Shown: positions 13,101 through 25,659 of the stretch, in pieces
Layout: every line of letters begins with the position of its first letter
How positions within the stretch are numbered: position 1 is the first letter of the stretch
Assembly: GCA_012295275.1 (NCBI GenBank)
Contig: CM022667.1
Span: 16,851,245 to 16,915,244, forward strand
From: Chrysomallon squamiferum
Lineage: Eukaryota; Mollusca; Gastropoda; Neomphalida; Peltospiridae
Length of the DNA stretch: 64,000 bases
Direction of reading: 5' to 3'
Notes under the pieces: generated by a model
Database searches by the model: none
What the model was told of the DNA's origin: nothing
The model's input: only the letters and a program-made list of their open reading frames with translations
Translations under genes and position numbers: made by a program

Positions 13101-13819
13101 AAGTTGGTGCGCTCCGTTTTCATGCCATTAATTATTATCTGATTCTGCCTACAAGAAGTAGTAACAATAGCGGTAGTTGCTTATATTGTTGTCTAAACTT
13201 TAAATATGTAGTATTGAGATTCACAATGGGTTTTCTTCTTTTATTTTTCATTTGATGTTTTTAACACGGGAAGTAAAATATCAATAATGTAACTACATTT
13301 TAAATTTACGGACAAAGCAAATATCTGGTGCGATGGATTTTGGTATCATTTTACATAGAATACTCAAATTCGGAGAATACGAATCCCAACCTTTATCCAT
13401 TTTCATACACTGATTTCTACTTCTTCTTCTTCTTCTTCTTAGCAATAACAGTAGTTGTTGATAGTGTTGTTTAAATGTATCTTTACAATATAATTAATTA
13501 AACAAACTGTCTTGAAAACTCTCTCCCTTTCTCGGACACTGAGACACAAATGTAATTATCCGTCTATAGTGCATGAAAAACATGCTTATTTTCAAAGCTG
13601 CTTTAGTGACACTGACAAAATTGTCCTCAAAGTGTTAATCATTGATTAAATATGGTGAAACGCAAAACAAGGAACGGTTTGGTTCGTAATATAGAAGAGA
13701 TAACCTGGACGTTTGAGGTAAAGAGAACAGAGCAAGCCATTAAATAAATAAAACAAATTAATAACAAACATTTTGTTTATTTATTTATTTATTTATTTAT
13801 AGACAAAAATTAGGAGAGT

Positions 13820-13887
13820 TCATTTTAGTTCATCGGTGCTTTTCATACAGCTGCTACTTGAATTATTTGGTGTTTGGTAGTATAATT
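13820..13887 (-). CDS. Candidate terminal exon of the family
   Basis: After acceptor ttctttcag, a 68-nt exon in phase 1 encodes LYYQTPNNSSSSCMKSTDE-LK and a stop. The equivalent sites at 29190 and about 449 have TGA as the first full codon, and the site at 9620 has a stop at the second, so only this copy encodes a real tail. It would follow the VWC exon at 15001-15189. That exon itself has no working leader, so this exon may not be expressed. Confidence 0.3.
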
Positions 13888-14668
13888 CTGAAAGAAAAAC
13901 AAAATAAATGACTAAACATTAACTATTTATCTAGTAAAAAGTCTTGTTACATAGATATATCATGCACCAAGCAGCAGCTGTGATAGGCATACATAAACAA
14001 ACAAAACTCACAAATACACACAAGACCTCAAGCAGCACACGTGTATAATTGTGTGTGGTTGTGTAAGTGAGTGTGCGTGTGCATATCTGTTCAAATAATC
14101 CTTTTCACAGAAAAGAAGCACAGGCAGCCTTACTTATTTTTTCTTTGTTAAATAGAGGAGCTACTGTGTTTCTGCTTTCAACACTTACAGTCTAATTGAG
14201 GCATAAAATATACTTCACGTTTGATTTATTTTGGAAATAATTCGTTGTAAAATTAAACATTTCGACTTTCTGTTAAAAATATATTCATAAACACTAATTC
14301 ATTTAAGAATATCTCACAGTTTCTAATTAACCCAGAAAACATTCCGAATATTTCGTTAACGGGAAACGTTACTAAATATCTGATTTAAAAATTCAAAACG
14401 CAATTTCAACTCGTTCTGTAAAACGCCTGGCATATGAAACAAGTCGTGAATAATGTGGTTGGAAGACAAAATAGTTGTAAGGAGGTACTGCACAAAACAG
14501 TTTGTGTATTTCATCACGAAGAGAGACAAAAAGACAAAGAGAGAGAGAGGGAGAAATGGATATATGTATCTATATAAACACATATATATATATATGTTTG
14601 TTTGTGTGTATGTATGCATATAAATATAAATATGTTTGTATCTCTATGTTTATGTTTGTGTGTATATA

Positions 14669-14706
<38 letters not shown>

Positions 14707-15000
14707 TGTATGTATGTATGTATATTTGTATAAATTTATGGAAGAATATATGCAAGAAATTTCCAAAGGTTGGGCTTTTTTGTGTGTTCTTTTCTGTCTT
14801 TCTTGTTGTTGTTGTTTTTTGTATATATATATATGTATGCATGTATTTATATTTGTATAAATTTATGGAAGAATATATGCAAGAAATTTCCAAAGGTTGG
14901 GCTTTTTTGTGTGTTCTTTTCTGTCTTTCTTGTTGTTGTTGTTTTTTGTACGTGTTCTTGTGTTGTTGCTGTTATTGTTTGTTTTATTTTATTATCTTAC

Positions 15001-15189
15001 TTCTTGGTATTGGTGGTGTTGCTTCTGCTGTCATTCCTCCACAGTAGTTTTCCCTGCAATAAAGTTTGTATCCTTCATCACCTATTCCGCAGTAACAATC
15101 ACCTAAACAAGGATTATCTAATGTCACGGGTCCAACATCATATGGTTTCCCTAAATAATTAATTCTTGTGAAGTTCGGTGTTGTATAAA
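15001..15189 (-). pseudogene. VWC-like exon, degraded copy
   Basis: 189-nt exon in phase 1 at both ends, with acceptor atatttcag and donor gtaaga. It encodes YTTPNFTRINYLGKPYDVG, a CLGDCYCG core and YCRENYCGG. The first cysteine of the 30 kb copy (TTCYYLG) is lost, reading RINYLG. Upstream there is an ATG and a VQILLIFSPC leader at about 15230, but 7 bases are missing between leader and domain compared with 30 kb. The leader is therefore out of frame with the domain. With the broken donor of the neighbouring repeat exon, this copy is probably dead. Confidence 0.6.
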
Positions 15190-15528
15190 CTGAAATATGC
15201 ATGGAGAAAAGATCAACAATATTTGTACAGTGGTCATGATTTAGTACTATGATGTGTGTAAACAGAGAGATAGACAAACAGAGAAACAGAGAAAGATAGA
15301 GAGGAAATCAGAAAAAGACAAACACAGAGACACGTGCTCTTTAGGTATTATTAATCTTAATGCTATATATATATCTGTGTGTGTGTGTGTCTCTCACTCT
15401 TTATCTATTTCCTTATCTATCTATCTATCTATCTATCTATATATATATATATCCGTATTTCTGTATGCATGCCTCCATCGATGGATGAATGTATGTATGT
15501 TTCTTAGTTGTTTTTTTCAGTGTCTTAG

Positions 15529-15771
15529 TTGTTGTTGGTGGTTCTGATGGTGGTTCTGATGTTGGTTCTGATGTTGGTTCTGATGTTGGTTCTGATGTTG
15601 GTTCTGATGTTGGTTCTGATGTTGGTTCTGATGGTGGTTCTGATGTTGGTTCTGATGGTGGTTCTAGTGGTAGTTCTGGTACTGGTTCTGATGGTGACTC
15701 TGTTGGTGGCTCTGATGGTGGTTCAGATGGTGGTTCTGTTGGTGGTTCTGTTGGTGGTTCTGCTGTTATGT
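15529..15771 (-). pseudogene. Pro/Glu/Ser/Thr-repeat exon, donor lost
   Basis: Exon of 243 nt, phase 1 at both ends, starting after ttcttggcag with DITAEPPTEPPTEPP. It continues as (S/T)EP(P/T) tetrapeptide repeats ending PPTTT. The 30 kb and 20 kb copies end at gtaaga. Here the equivalent bases are ctaaga, so the 5' splice site is gone. The run of identical SEPT units suggests recent 12-base slippage. On the plus strand the repeat makes spurious Gly-Ser-Asp and Val-Leu frames. Confidence 0.6.
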
Positions 15772-16074
15772 CTGCCAAGAAAGTTTATTTTCCTGGTTTA
15801 AATACCATTCTTCCTAACATATTATGTATTTGATTCATTGTTAACATTTATTCGGATTTGCTTAACTTGTTCTATATCATGTGTCATCTGCGTGTGTGCA
15901 TGTGTGTGTGCGTGGGCGGGTAGGTGTGTGTAACTGTATAGACGCGAAACCCCATTTAACGAACCCGTATTTGTCTGATTTTTCTCATATCCGGGCAAAA
16001 TCTGGAAAATATATAAGTATTCTTGAATCTCGGGAGCTAGCAAAGCTTCGGAAACATGTCTCGTAGTGCGCCTG

Positions 16075-16128
16075 TCAAACAAACAAAAAGCATGAAGAAA
16101 AGATTAACAATATTTGTACGTTCAGCAT
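16075..16128 (-). pseudogene. Relic signal-peptide module
   Basis: MLNVQILLIFSSCFLFV then TGA. Nearly identical to the 20.6 kb copy apart from TGA in place of TCA. Confidence 0.5.
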
Positions 16129-16259
16129 GATTTAGTTCTCTGATCTTTGACAAAGAAAGTTAAATTTTCTGGTTCAAATTCTATTGCTCCCAACATATGT
16201 CGCATTCGATTCATTGTTAACCATAATCCAAATCTCTTTAATTTAATATATAATCCCAC

Positions 16260-17970
16260 TTAACACATTTCTAGTAAATATGGGACAGAGTGATCCACAC
16301 TGAGAACAGCAGTAATCGACAAATTAATTTACCTTAAATATATTAATAATTTCTTCTTGTTTATATATAATGATATATCAAATTTATTTTTATTAGTTTT
16401 GAATCAAGTGTTTAAATATTTGCAATATTTTGTTTTATATTCTGGAAACTCTCTCTCTCTATCTCTCCCTCTTACTTATTAACAAGAAAAAGCTCCACGT
16501 TTTGACTGCAACGTTGTAGACTTGTCTGTTTATATATATATATATATGTTGCAGTCAAAATGTGTAGATTTCTGCTAAAGTTTACATTGGTTAGTATTAA
16601 AATGAACCATAAAATTACTGGAGCTAATAAACAATAAACACAGTCAAGAGTAGAACTCTATCTGAATTTATCCCTTAGATTTCTCTTGTTAAAATCTACT
16701 CATTTTACTCGCTGCCTTGTTCTTCTAATGACACGGGTTCGACATCGTATTATTTGCCAGCTTAATCGCATGATAAAAAGATCGGTGATGTTTAAGCTGA
16801 AAGAAGCAAGAAGCATGTGGGAAACATTAACAAGATCTGTACACTTATTATGAATTAGCTGTTTGTTGTTTGGCAATAAAATTAATTGTACTGAATTAAA
16901 GACTTATCATCCCAATATATTCCAAGCGATTCATTTTTAGGCATAATGCAAATGCATTTAATTCTTATTTATCCTGCTTGTATTCAAGTACTGTGAACTG
17001 CTGTTGCTATGATCGTAAATGCTACGAGAAAATATGACAGCAGTTAAGTTTAAAAATGCCGATTAATGTTTGCCGTACCAGAAGGTAAATAAATGGTAAG
17101 AAAACTGAAACTTTGTTAATAACATTTTCATTTCTGGTATTTAACTAATACAGGAATTTAAAGCAAGTTTTAGTTTTTCAATCTATTTCTAGTAAATCAG
17201 AATTTTTGCGAGATTACAATACCCGACAGAAGTAAATAATTATTCGAAAGATATCATTCATTTATATTAACATTTAATACTTTATTATAATTCTTAGTTA
17301 GTGGTTAGGTTTCTGCATTGTTGTTAAATAATAAAAATTTAGTATTTTTACATATTTTTTTATCAGTCATCCTTGTTAATTTAAAATGTAAGTGAGCTAT
17401 AATTAATATTTATGTATACAGTTTTTCTCTACAAATACAGGACAGAGGACATACGGATGTACAGTTTAAGTACATCAGAAATAAGAGGATTAGGAGATTA
17501 ACTAAATTATTCCTTATAAAAATATTTATAATAATGGTCAGATTCTTACACTGGGTCGATTGATTCGCGGTGTAATGAATGGGCCAGGAAACGAAAACGT
17601 GACAAGCTAAAATGTTTCAGATCGGGAGGCCGTTCATTTTTTAATATTCCAAATACTGGTGATATTCATATACCGCCGTTTCAGGAACACTGCATCCTGA
17701 CGTAATGATACTTCCTACTATAGCATTCCCAGTTCCAACATTGCATAAGTGTATGAAGAATAGAAAATAAATAAGAGTTTTAACTATAACAACCGTATAT
17801 GACGAAGATTTACTTTCAGTTTATTCTACTATTGAAATACGTGAATAAAAAAGGATGCAAATGAAAACAAAACTTATCTAGAAGTTGTTTACGGGTTGTT
17901 AAAGGATTAAGCTATATATATAAAATTATACATTTATAAAATTATCCCTGGGAATCATTATACATGGTTT
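16260..17970. repeat. Duplicated array block with VWC-exon relic
   Basis: Second copy of the 1.1-3.06 kb block. The relic VWC exon near 16730-16860 (minus strand) keeps the leader-like ATC-TTG-TTA core, but has stops in the domain. Confidence 0.6.
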
Positions 17971-18009
17971 TACAAAGATTATCAAGCGAGAAAAATGCTT
18001 GTTTCCTTA

Positions 18010-18061
18010 AAATTTGTCTTTTTGTTTCATGATGATTATTATGATTATGATTATTATTATG

Positions 18062-18111
<50 letters not shown>

Positions 18112-18175
18112 AATTACTATTGCTGTTGTTGTTGTTGTTATTATTGTTATTCTTTCTGTTCATATTAAATGCTCA
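18010..18175. repeat. (ATT)n/(TTG)n tract
   Basis: ATT and GAT triplets followed by TTG triplets. Poly-Asn frames here are artefacts. The 33.18 kb copy has the same arrangement. Confidence 0.85.
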
Positions 18176-18182
18176 TAGAAAG

Positions 18183-18185
<3 letters not shown>

Positions 18186-18254
<69 letters not shown>
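18186..18254. repeat. (CT)n microsatellite
   Basis: Follows the word gctcatagaaagga, as at 22891, but the signal-peptide exon that lies beside the 22.9 kb tract is absent here. Confidence 0.95.
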
Positions 18255-18259
<5 letters not shown>

Positions 18260-19087
18260 TTAATTACTCAGGATCTGTCTATTTAAATACACCTTTTGTT
18301 CTTTTTCACCTCTGTCTTAGACAGGGTTTTTCATTTTCCTTATTATATTGATCTCTGCATAAGAACATCTACAGTATTCTTCAGTTTTAAATACTGTACA
18401 TCAGATACCATTAGATTAAAAACAATATTAGATAAGAATTTCTTTTTACTTCATTTCTTGTGTACAAATAGATTATCCTGCCTTGAGAAAATCGTGTTTA
18501 ATTTTACTGTTTTATATTCATTTATTTTATTGAACTGATACCTAGAAACGTGTGTGTGTATATATATGTGTGTATGTGTGTGCATGTCTGGGCTTCTCTC
18601 TGTGTGGGTGTATGGGTGTGTATTTGTGTGCTACATTTACAAACAGAAGGAGAGAGAAAGAAAGGGCAGACATTTCATCTACCATAGTTTCGTCATTATT
18701 TACTGAGTTTTAATATTTCACAAGTTGATTACACTACGAAATAAGGTTACTTAAAGATCGAAAACGTCGATCTATACGGACAGACGTTTATAACCGTATT
18801 AACAAGACTCGGCGTAAGAAACAAACAGAACAAGATGTTAGACGTAGATAAAATGTGGTTAAAGCAGATGAACTACAATGAAAGGTTATATACTGTAACA
18901 ACATATGCATTCCACTGTTGTATGGCGTCATCTAAAGTATCCATATGTACACACAGAATCGATGACTACAGTGCTATTTAATTTATTCAGAGTATAAACT
19001 TAACTGAAGCCATCTGCATAAGTTATTGATATTTTAATATAGCCATAATCAATTTTAATAACTGAATATCACTAATAATCATATTAA
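18255..19087. repeat. Upstream block shared with 22.97-23.66 kb
   Basis: Non-coding DNA nearly identical to 22970-23660 (gatcgaaaacgtcgatctatacgg and neighbours), and partly to 33608-33800. It lies between CT and GA tracts in both complete copies. Confidence 0.6.
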
Positions 19088-19226
<139 letters not shown>

Positions 19227-19355
19227 TTAATTATACCTTCAAAGACAGAATAATCTTTAATGTTCAATAATTGAAAAGTCTCCATAACGGAAAAGTCTTT
19301 TTCAAATTTATTTATTTTCAAATTTTGTAACATTAAAAATAAATATTCATGTCCT

Positions 19356-19873
19356 TCAGCGAACAACTGTTTCAACTAATGGCGTTGTTTCTGGTGGTGC
19401 TGGAGTATTTATAGAGCACCGAGCCTTTCCTTGTTCTGGTTGAAAAGGATCGTATGAACCTGGTTTTGGACAAAAACAAATACCACCGTCTCCGAAAGTC
19501 GCTGTTTGGTCACCAACTAGAACCTGGCCAAATGGAGTTATACAGGTCCGTTCTTTAAAAAAAAAGTGAAAAAATGAGAAAAGGTATCTATCTTTGTCTC
19601 CATATTAGATTGTATATGTATGTGAGTATGTCTGTCTCTGTGTGTGTATATTTTTGTATGTATGTATGTATGTATGTATGTATGAATTTATGAAAGAATG
19701 TATGCCAGAACTTTCCATAGCTTGGACTTTTTTGCGTATTTTTTTATTTGTTTGTTGTTGTTGTGTTTTTTTGTTTTTTTGTTTTTTTTTCGTTATTGTT
19801 GTGTTTTATTATCTTTCTTCTTGCTACTGGTGGTGTTCTTTCTGGTGTTATTACATATGTATCTACGTGTGTA

Positions 19874-19908
<35 letters not shown>

Positions 19909-19959
19909 GTGTGTGCGTATGCATGTGTGTATGTCTCTCTCTTTTTATCTCTTTCTCTG

Positions 19960-20043
<84 letters not shown>

Positions 20044-22583
20044 TATTTCTGTATGCATGCCTCTATTGATGGATCAATGTATATATGTTTCTTAGTTGTT
20101 TTTTTAGTCTCTTACCTGTTGTTCGTGGTTCTGATGGTGGTTCTGGTGGTGGTTCTGATGTTGGCCCTGGTGGTGACTCTGTTGGTGGCTCTGATGGTGA
20201 TTCTGGTGGTAGTTCTGGTACTGGTTCTGATGGTGACTCTGTTGGTGGCTCTGATGGTGGTTCAGATGGTGGTTCTGTTGGTGGTTCTGTTGGTGGTTCT
20301 GCTGTTATGTCTGCCAATAAAATTTATTTTCCTGGTTTAAATACCATTCTTCCCAACGTATTATGTATTTGATTCATTGTTAACATTTATTCGGATTTGC
20401 TTAACTTATTCTATATCATGTGTCATCTGCGTGTGTGCATGTGTGTGTGCGAGGGCGGGTAGGTGTGTGTAACTGTATAGACGCGAAACCCCATTTAACG
20501 AACCCGTATTTGTCTGATTTTTCTCATATCCGGGCAAAATCTGGAAAATATATAAGTATTCTTGAATCTCGGGAGCTAGCAAAGCTTCGGAAACATGTCT
20601 CGTAGTGCGCCTGTGAAACAAACAAAAAGCATGAAGAAAAGATTAACAATATTTGCACGTTCAGCATGATTTATTTCTCTCACCTCTGTGACAGAAAGAT
20701 ACATTTTCTGGTTTAAATTCTATTCCTCCCAACATATGTCGTATTCGATTCATTGTTAACCGTAATCCAAATCTCTATAATTTAATATATAGTCCCACTT
20801 AATATAGTTTATTGGTAAAATTTCCACTGCTGGCGTTTACAGTAAATAGAAGAATTTAAAGTGCGTTTTAATTTTTCAACCCCTTTCTAGTAAATAAGGG
20901 ACAGAGTGATCTATACTGATAACAGCAGTACCCGATAAATTAATATACCATAAAGATATTAATCATTTTTTTATATATATACAATGATAAATTACATTTA
21001 TTTTTATTAGTTTTGAATCAAGTGTTTAAATAATTGCAATATTTTGTTTTATTTTATGGAAACTCTATCTCTTTCTCTCTGTATATAGATATTAACAAAA
21101 GAAAGCCCCACATTTTGACTGCAACGTTGTAGACTTGTCTGTTTATGTGTGTATATATAGATATATATATATATCTACAGGATGTCCACAAAGTCTGGGT
21201 ACATGGGGAATTTTACTATGTTATTTATTTATGTTATTTTTCTTACCAGATCGAATGATGGCTCTGTTTAAAGAATTAAATTGATGGAAATCATATTGAA
21301 AACATTATTTATTAAAATTAGAACTAAATAAAATTATTTTATTTTAAAAGTATGTTATTAAATCCCTGAAGCTAATAAACAATAAACACAGTCATGAGTA
21401 GAACTCTATCTTAATTTATCCCTTGCATTTCTCTTCTTAAAATCTACTCATTTTACTCGCTGCCTTTGATCATCTAATGACACGGGTCAGACGTCACAAT
21501 ATTTACCAGCTTAATCGCATGATAAGAAGCTCGGTGATGTTTAAGCTGAAAGAAGCAAGAAGCACGTGGGAAATATAAACAAGATCTGTACACTTATTAT
21601 GATTTAACTGTTTGTTGGTTGGCAATAAAATTAATTGTACTGCATTAAAAACTTTTCATCCCAACATGTCGCAAGTGATTCATTTTAAGGCATAATGCAA
21701 ATGCATTTAATTTTTATTTATCCTGCTTGTGTTTAAGTACTGTGAACTGCTGTTGCTATGATCGTAAATGCTACGATAAAATATAACAGCAGTTAAGTTT
21801 AAAAATGCCGATTAATGTTTGCCGTACCAGAAGATAAATAAATGGTAAGAAAATCGAAACTTTGTTAATAATATTTTCACTTCTGGTATTTAAGTAATGA
21901 GAGGAAATTGTATAAATTTATAATTCAGTTTTTCTTTAGAAATATAGGACAGAGGACATACGGATGTACAGTTTAACTATATCAGAAACGAGAGGAATAG
22001 GATATTAACTAATTTATTCCTTTTAATAATATTTATATAACAGTCAAATTCTTACATTGGTTTACACTGGGTCGATTGGGTCGTGGTGTAATGAATGGGC
22101 CAGGAAACGAAAACGTGACAACCCAAAATGTTCAGATCGGGAGGCCTTTCCTCCTTTAATATTCCAAATACTGGTGATATTCATATACAGCCGTTTCAGT
22201 AACATTGGTTCCTGACGTAATGATACTTCCTACTACAGAACTCCCAGTTCCAACATTGCATTAGTATATGAACAATAGTAAATAAATAAGAGTTTTAACT
22301 ATAACAACCGTATATGAAGATTTACTTTCAGATTATTCTACTATTGAAATACGTCAATAAAAAAGGACGCAAATGGAAACGAAACTTATCTAGAAGTTGT
22401 TTACGGGTTGTTAAAGGATTAAGCTATATATATAAAATTATACATTTATAAAATTATCCCTGGGAATAATTATTCACGGTTTTACAAAGCTTATCAACCG
22501 AGAAAAATGCTCTGTTCATACTGTAACTGTTTTTATGTTTAAACTGCATTACTAATGAGAAAACAGCAGTAATAATAATAATA

Positions 22584-22615
<32 letters not shown>

Positions 22616-22777
22616 TAATGATAATAATAATAGGAGAAGAAGAAGAATAAGAAGAAGAAGAAGAAGAGTAATAATAATAATAATAAACTAGAAAGTACCT
22701 TGAGTCACTGGCATTGAAAAAACAGACGAAATAATAAAATTCAAACAGAACACGAAGACGAGCATGTGAACAGCCAT
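19356..22777 (-). CDS. Secreted Pro/Glu-repeat plus four-Cys protein
   Basis: Assembled from three exons with matching phase-1 junctions. Exon 1 (22699-22777) is MAVHMLVFVFCLNF..., a signal peptide, ending CAA G|gtactt. Exon 2 (20116-20310) starts DITAEPPTEPPTEPP and is a (S/T)EPP-type stalk of 65 codons, donor gtaaga. Exon 3 (19356-19552) starts ERTCITPFGQVLVGD and contains DGGICFCPKPG and GKARCSIN, then a Thr/Pro tail and stop. The predicted protein is 156 aa. Exon 3 has four cysteines in the same pattern as exon 3 of the 48 kb gene, so it is a diverged paralogous module. The charged Pro-rich stalk suggests an extended linker. Minus-strand AATAAA motifs lie about 45 bases past the stop. The long introns hold duplicated array DNA, so the linkage is inferred from phase and order. 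Function unknown. Confidence 0.5.
19986..20041. repeat. (TATC)n/(TA)n tract
   Basis: TATC units run into a pure TA tract. The same arrangement lies at 15418-15450 and 30645-30704, each downstream of a Pro/Glu-repeat exon. Confidence 0.9.
20524..20667 (-). other. Leader module with extended open frame
   Basis: ATG at 20667 opens MLNVQILLIFSSCFLFVSQ and continues for 47 codons to TGA, ending ...YFPDFARI. The other copies (937, 16128, 31389) stop at TGA where this one has TCA. The frame is conserved only as DNA, with no sign of protein-level constraint, so it may be a chance readthrough. It lies in the intron of the assembled gene 19356-22777. Confidence 0.2.
20800..22510. repeat. Duplicated array block with VWC-exon relic
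   Basis: Third copy of the 1.1-3.06 kb block, shortened near 21180-21350 where an unrelated piece (gatgtccacaaagtctgggtac) interrupts it. That word resembles the terminus of some mariner-type elements, but no element could be defined. Confidence 0.5.
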
Positions 22778-22795
22778 GTTGTCGCTTTTCTTGTA

Positions 22796-22807
22796 TGACG
22801 TGAGTCA
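22796..22807. promoter_or_regulatory. AP-1/CRE-like element upstream of leader exon
   Basis: TGACGTGAGTCA lies 18-30 bases upstream of the ATG at 22777. It joins a CRE-like TGACGT to an AP-1-like TGAGTCA. The element and its flanks (cgcttttc on one side, agtatt.g..aatgttta on the other) recur at every leader exon of this type. Confidence 0.45.
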
Positions 22808-22888
22808 GTATTTGTAATGTTTAAGTAACAGCTGTAGTATTTGATGTCTGACGTGTCTGTGCGGTAGACATTAAATGCTCATAGAAAG

Positions 22889-22890
<2 letters not shown>

Positions 22891-22968
<78 letters not shown>
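22891..22968. repeat. (CT)n microsatellite upstream of leader exon
   Basis: Read along the gene strand this is (GA)n, about 115 bases upstream of the ATG at 22777. Confidence 0.95.
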
Positions 22969-22973
<5 letters not shown>

Positions 22974-23661
22974 TTGATTACTCATGAGCTGTCTATTTGA
23001 ATACATCTTTTGTTCTTTTTCACCTCTGTCTTAGACATGGTGTTTCATTTTCCTTATTATATTGATCTCAGCATAAGAACATCTACGGTATTCTTCTGTA
23101 ACAGTAGATTACTCTGCATTCAGAAAATCGTGTTTAATTTTACTGTTTTATATTCATGTATTTTATTGAATTGATACCTAGAAACGTGTGTGTGTGTATA
23201 TATGTGTGTATGTGTGTGCATGTCTGGGCTTCTCTCTGTGTGGGTGTACTGGTGTGTATTTGTGTGCTACATTTACAAACAGGAGAGAGAAAGAAAGGGC
23301 AGACATTTTATCTACCATAGTTTCGTCATTATTTACTGAGTTTTAATATTTCACAAGCTGATTACACTACGAAATAAGGTTACTTAAAGATCGAAAACGT
23401 CGATCTATACGGACAGACGTTTATAACCGTATTAACAAGACTCGGCGTAAGAAACAAACATAACAAGATGTTAGACGTAGACAAAACGTGGTTAAACAAG
23501 ATGCACTACAACGAAAGGTTCTATACTATAACAGCATATGCATTCCACTGTTGTATGAGTTTATCCAGAGTATAAACTTAACTGAAACCATCTGAATAAG
23601 TTGTTGATATTTTAATATACCCATAAAAATATTTAATACTGAATATCACTAATAATCATAA

Positions 23662-23768
<107 letters not shown>

Positions 23769-23886
23769 TTAATTATACCTTCAAAGACAGAATAATCTTT
23801 AATGTTCATTAACTGAAAATTCTGCATAACTGTAAATTATTTTTCAAATTTTTTTTTTCAAATTTTGTAACATTAAAAATAAATGT

Positions 23887-25416
23887 TCATATCCTTAAGG
23901 CAACAACTGCATCAACTAATTGCGTTGTTGCTTGTGATGCTGGAGTATTTATAGAGCACCGAGCCTTTCCTTGTTCTGGTTGAAAAGGATCGTATGAACC
24001 TGGTTTTGGACAAAAACAAATACCACCGTCTCCGAAAGTCGCTGTTTGGTCACCAACTAGAACCTGGCCAAATGGAGTTATACAGGTCCGTTCTTAAAAA
24101 AAAAAGTAAAAAAATAAAAAAAGGTATCTATCTTTGTCTCCATATTAGATTGTATGTGTGTGTGCGTATCTCTGTCTCTGTGTATATATATGTATGAATG
24201 TATGTAGGTATCTCGGTGTACATATGCATTTATCAATAACTATTTGTAATATTTGTCAATATTATTATTATTATTTTTTTTGTACTGGGCCAAATATTTA
24301 TTCATTTACTTGTAGTGTGCAGCATCGTAGATGTGATAACTGGTGCTGTTCTCGATCCTGAACACAAAGCCACGCCATATTCTGGTCGCCATGAACCAAT
24401 AACTTGTACTTGTGGAGGACATTTACAGTCACCATCATCACTAAAGTATTTCTGTTCTTCTCCATTTAACACGTGTCCTGATGGCGTTTTACAGTTACGT
24501 TCTGTAATAATTAAAATAATAGTAATAATAATAATAATAACAATAATAATAATATAACAACAACAACAAATAATAATACTACTAAATAAACAATCTTTTT
24601 TATTGTATACTCTAGTATTATAACGAATTCGACTACTACTAATGTAATTGCTCCTACTATTTCCACTAATACTACTAATACATTTATTACTACTACTACT
24701 ATAACAACTATTACCACTACTACTCCAAATACCACTAATTATAATACCAATACATTTCCTATTAGTAATACTATTGTTATTACATTTAGGACATTATTAG
24801 AATCATTGATTCTACTACTGCCACATATTTTACAAGACCTCCACAGTAATAGTTTCTTAGTCTTCATTACTGGCTGTTGTTATTACTCTGTGGTAAATAA
24901 ACACCACCAACAACAGCTACTACACGACAACTATTAATACCATCATTGCTACTACAACTTCTGCTACTAATTCTACTACTAATACTATTGCTACTACTAA
25001 TAATTATAAGTCTAACATTATTATTACTAATCCTACCTTTAATGATAATAGCAAGCATACACCTACTAATACTAATTGATCGAACTACACTAATAATACT
25101 ACTGCTAGTATTAATGTTACGATTACTGGTACTAACGAGACTTCTAATAATTATACTTTTATTTCGTCTACTGCTGTTGGTATAAGGAGATACTGAAAAG
25201 TTGTCTACCTTGACATGTGTATCTTCCACAGGCATCAGGTCCTTCAGGATCGAAACACATTGGGTGGAAAATAATTAGGGTAACTACAAAGAATTTTTAC
25301 TCCAGATGGACCATAACTACGCTCACAAGGACACTCGTACGTACAATTCACAAACATTGGAACGAATTGCCCAACTCTGTATATTTGTCCATTGTAAGAG
25401 CAGGATCGCCGCACCT
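23887..25416 (-). pseudogene. VWC-type gene copy with frameshift, no leader
   Basis: Exon 2 (25209-25416) starts EVRRSCSYNGQIYRVGQ and keeps the VWC cysteines (CTYECPCE, LCSYPNYFPP). One extra C before AATGTGTTTC then shifts the frame to a stop. Its proline linker is about 30 bases shorter than in intact copies. Exon 3 (24302-24501) is intact: RNCKTPSGHVLNGEEQKYF, DCKCPPQ and GVALCSGS, with a stop after TTSK. A possible phase-1 donor (A|gtaaat) just before that stop could join a second four-Cys exon at 23887-24092 (RTCITPFGQVLVGD), which is intact. No signal-peptide exon is visible upstream before the 33.5 kb gene. Probably a dead or partial copy. If the extra C is an assembly error, exons 2 and 3 would be open. 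Confidence 0.55.
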
Positions 25417-25439
25417 CTGTGGTATGTGCAGAACAATAA

Positions 25440-25458
25440 GAACGACAAGAACAGCAGC

Positions 25459-25499
<41 letters not shown>

Positions 25500-25640
25500 C
25501 AATAACAACAACAACAATAATAACAGCAACAACAACATTAATAATAATAATAATAATAACAATAATGATGAAAATAATAATAATAATGATATTAACAACA
25601 GCAACAATCACAATAGCTGTTGTAATAATAATTAAATGAA
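25440..25640. repeat. (AAT)/(AAC) compound tract
   Basis: AAT, AAC and AGC triplets of about 180 bases, equivalent to the tract beside the 4.65 kb exon. Confidence 0.85.
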
Positions 25641-25659
25641 TCTAAAGTTTAAATTTAAT

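Larger units (their letters stand above)
13100..16260. repeat. Large duplicated array block (copy 1)
   Basis: About 3.1 kb that aligns in order with 28420-31510. The order is: ctgattctgcctacaagaa, a TTC run, the 700-base block shared with 1-700, a minus-strand terminal exon, a VWC-like exon, a (TATC/TA)n tract, the Pro/Glu-repeat exon, and the leader relic. This is one of the clearest pairs of duplicated units in the window. Confidence 0.75.

Noticed and set aside
15489-15833. Plus-strand Gly-Ser-Asp-Val repeat frame (also at 20085-20372 and 30744-31088)
   Set aside because: It is the complement of the Pro/Glu-repeat exon, which has proper acceptors and, in two copies, donors on the minus strand. 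No splice sites or leader support the plus-strand reading.
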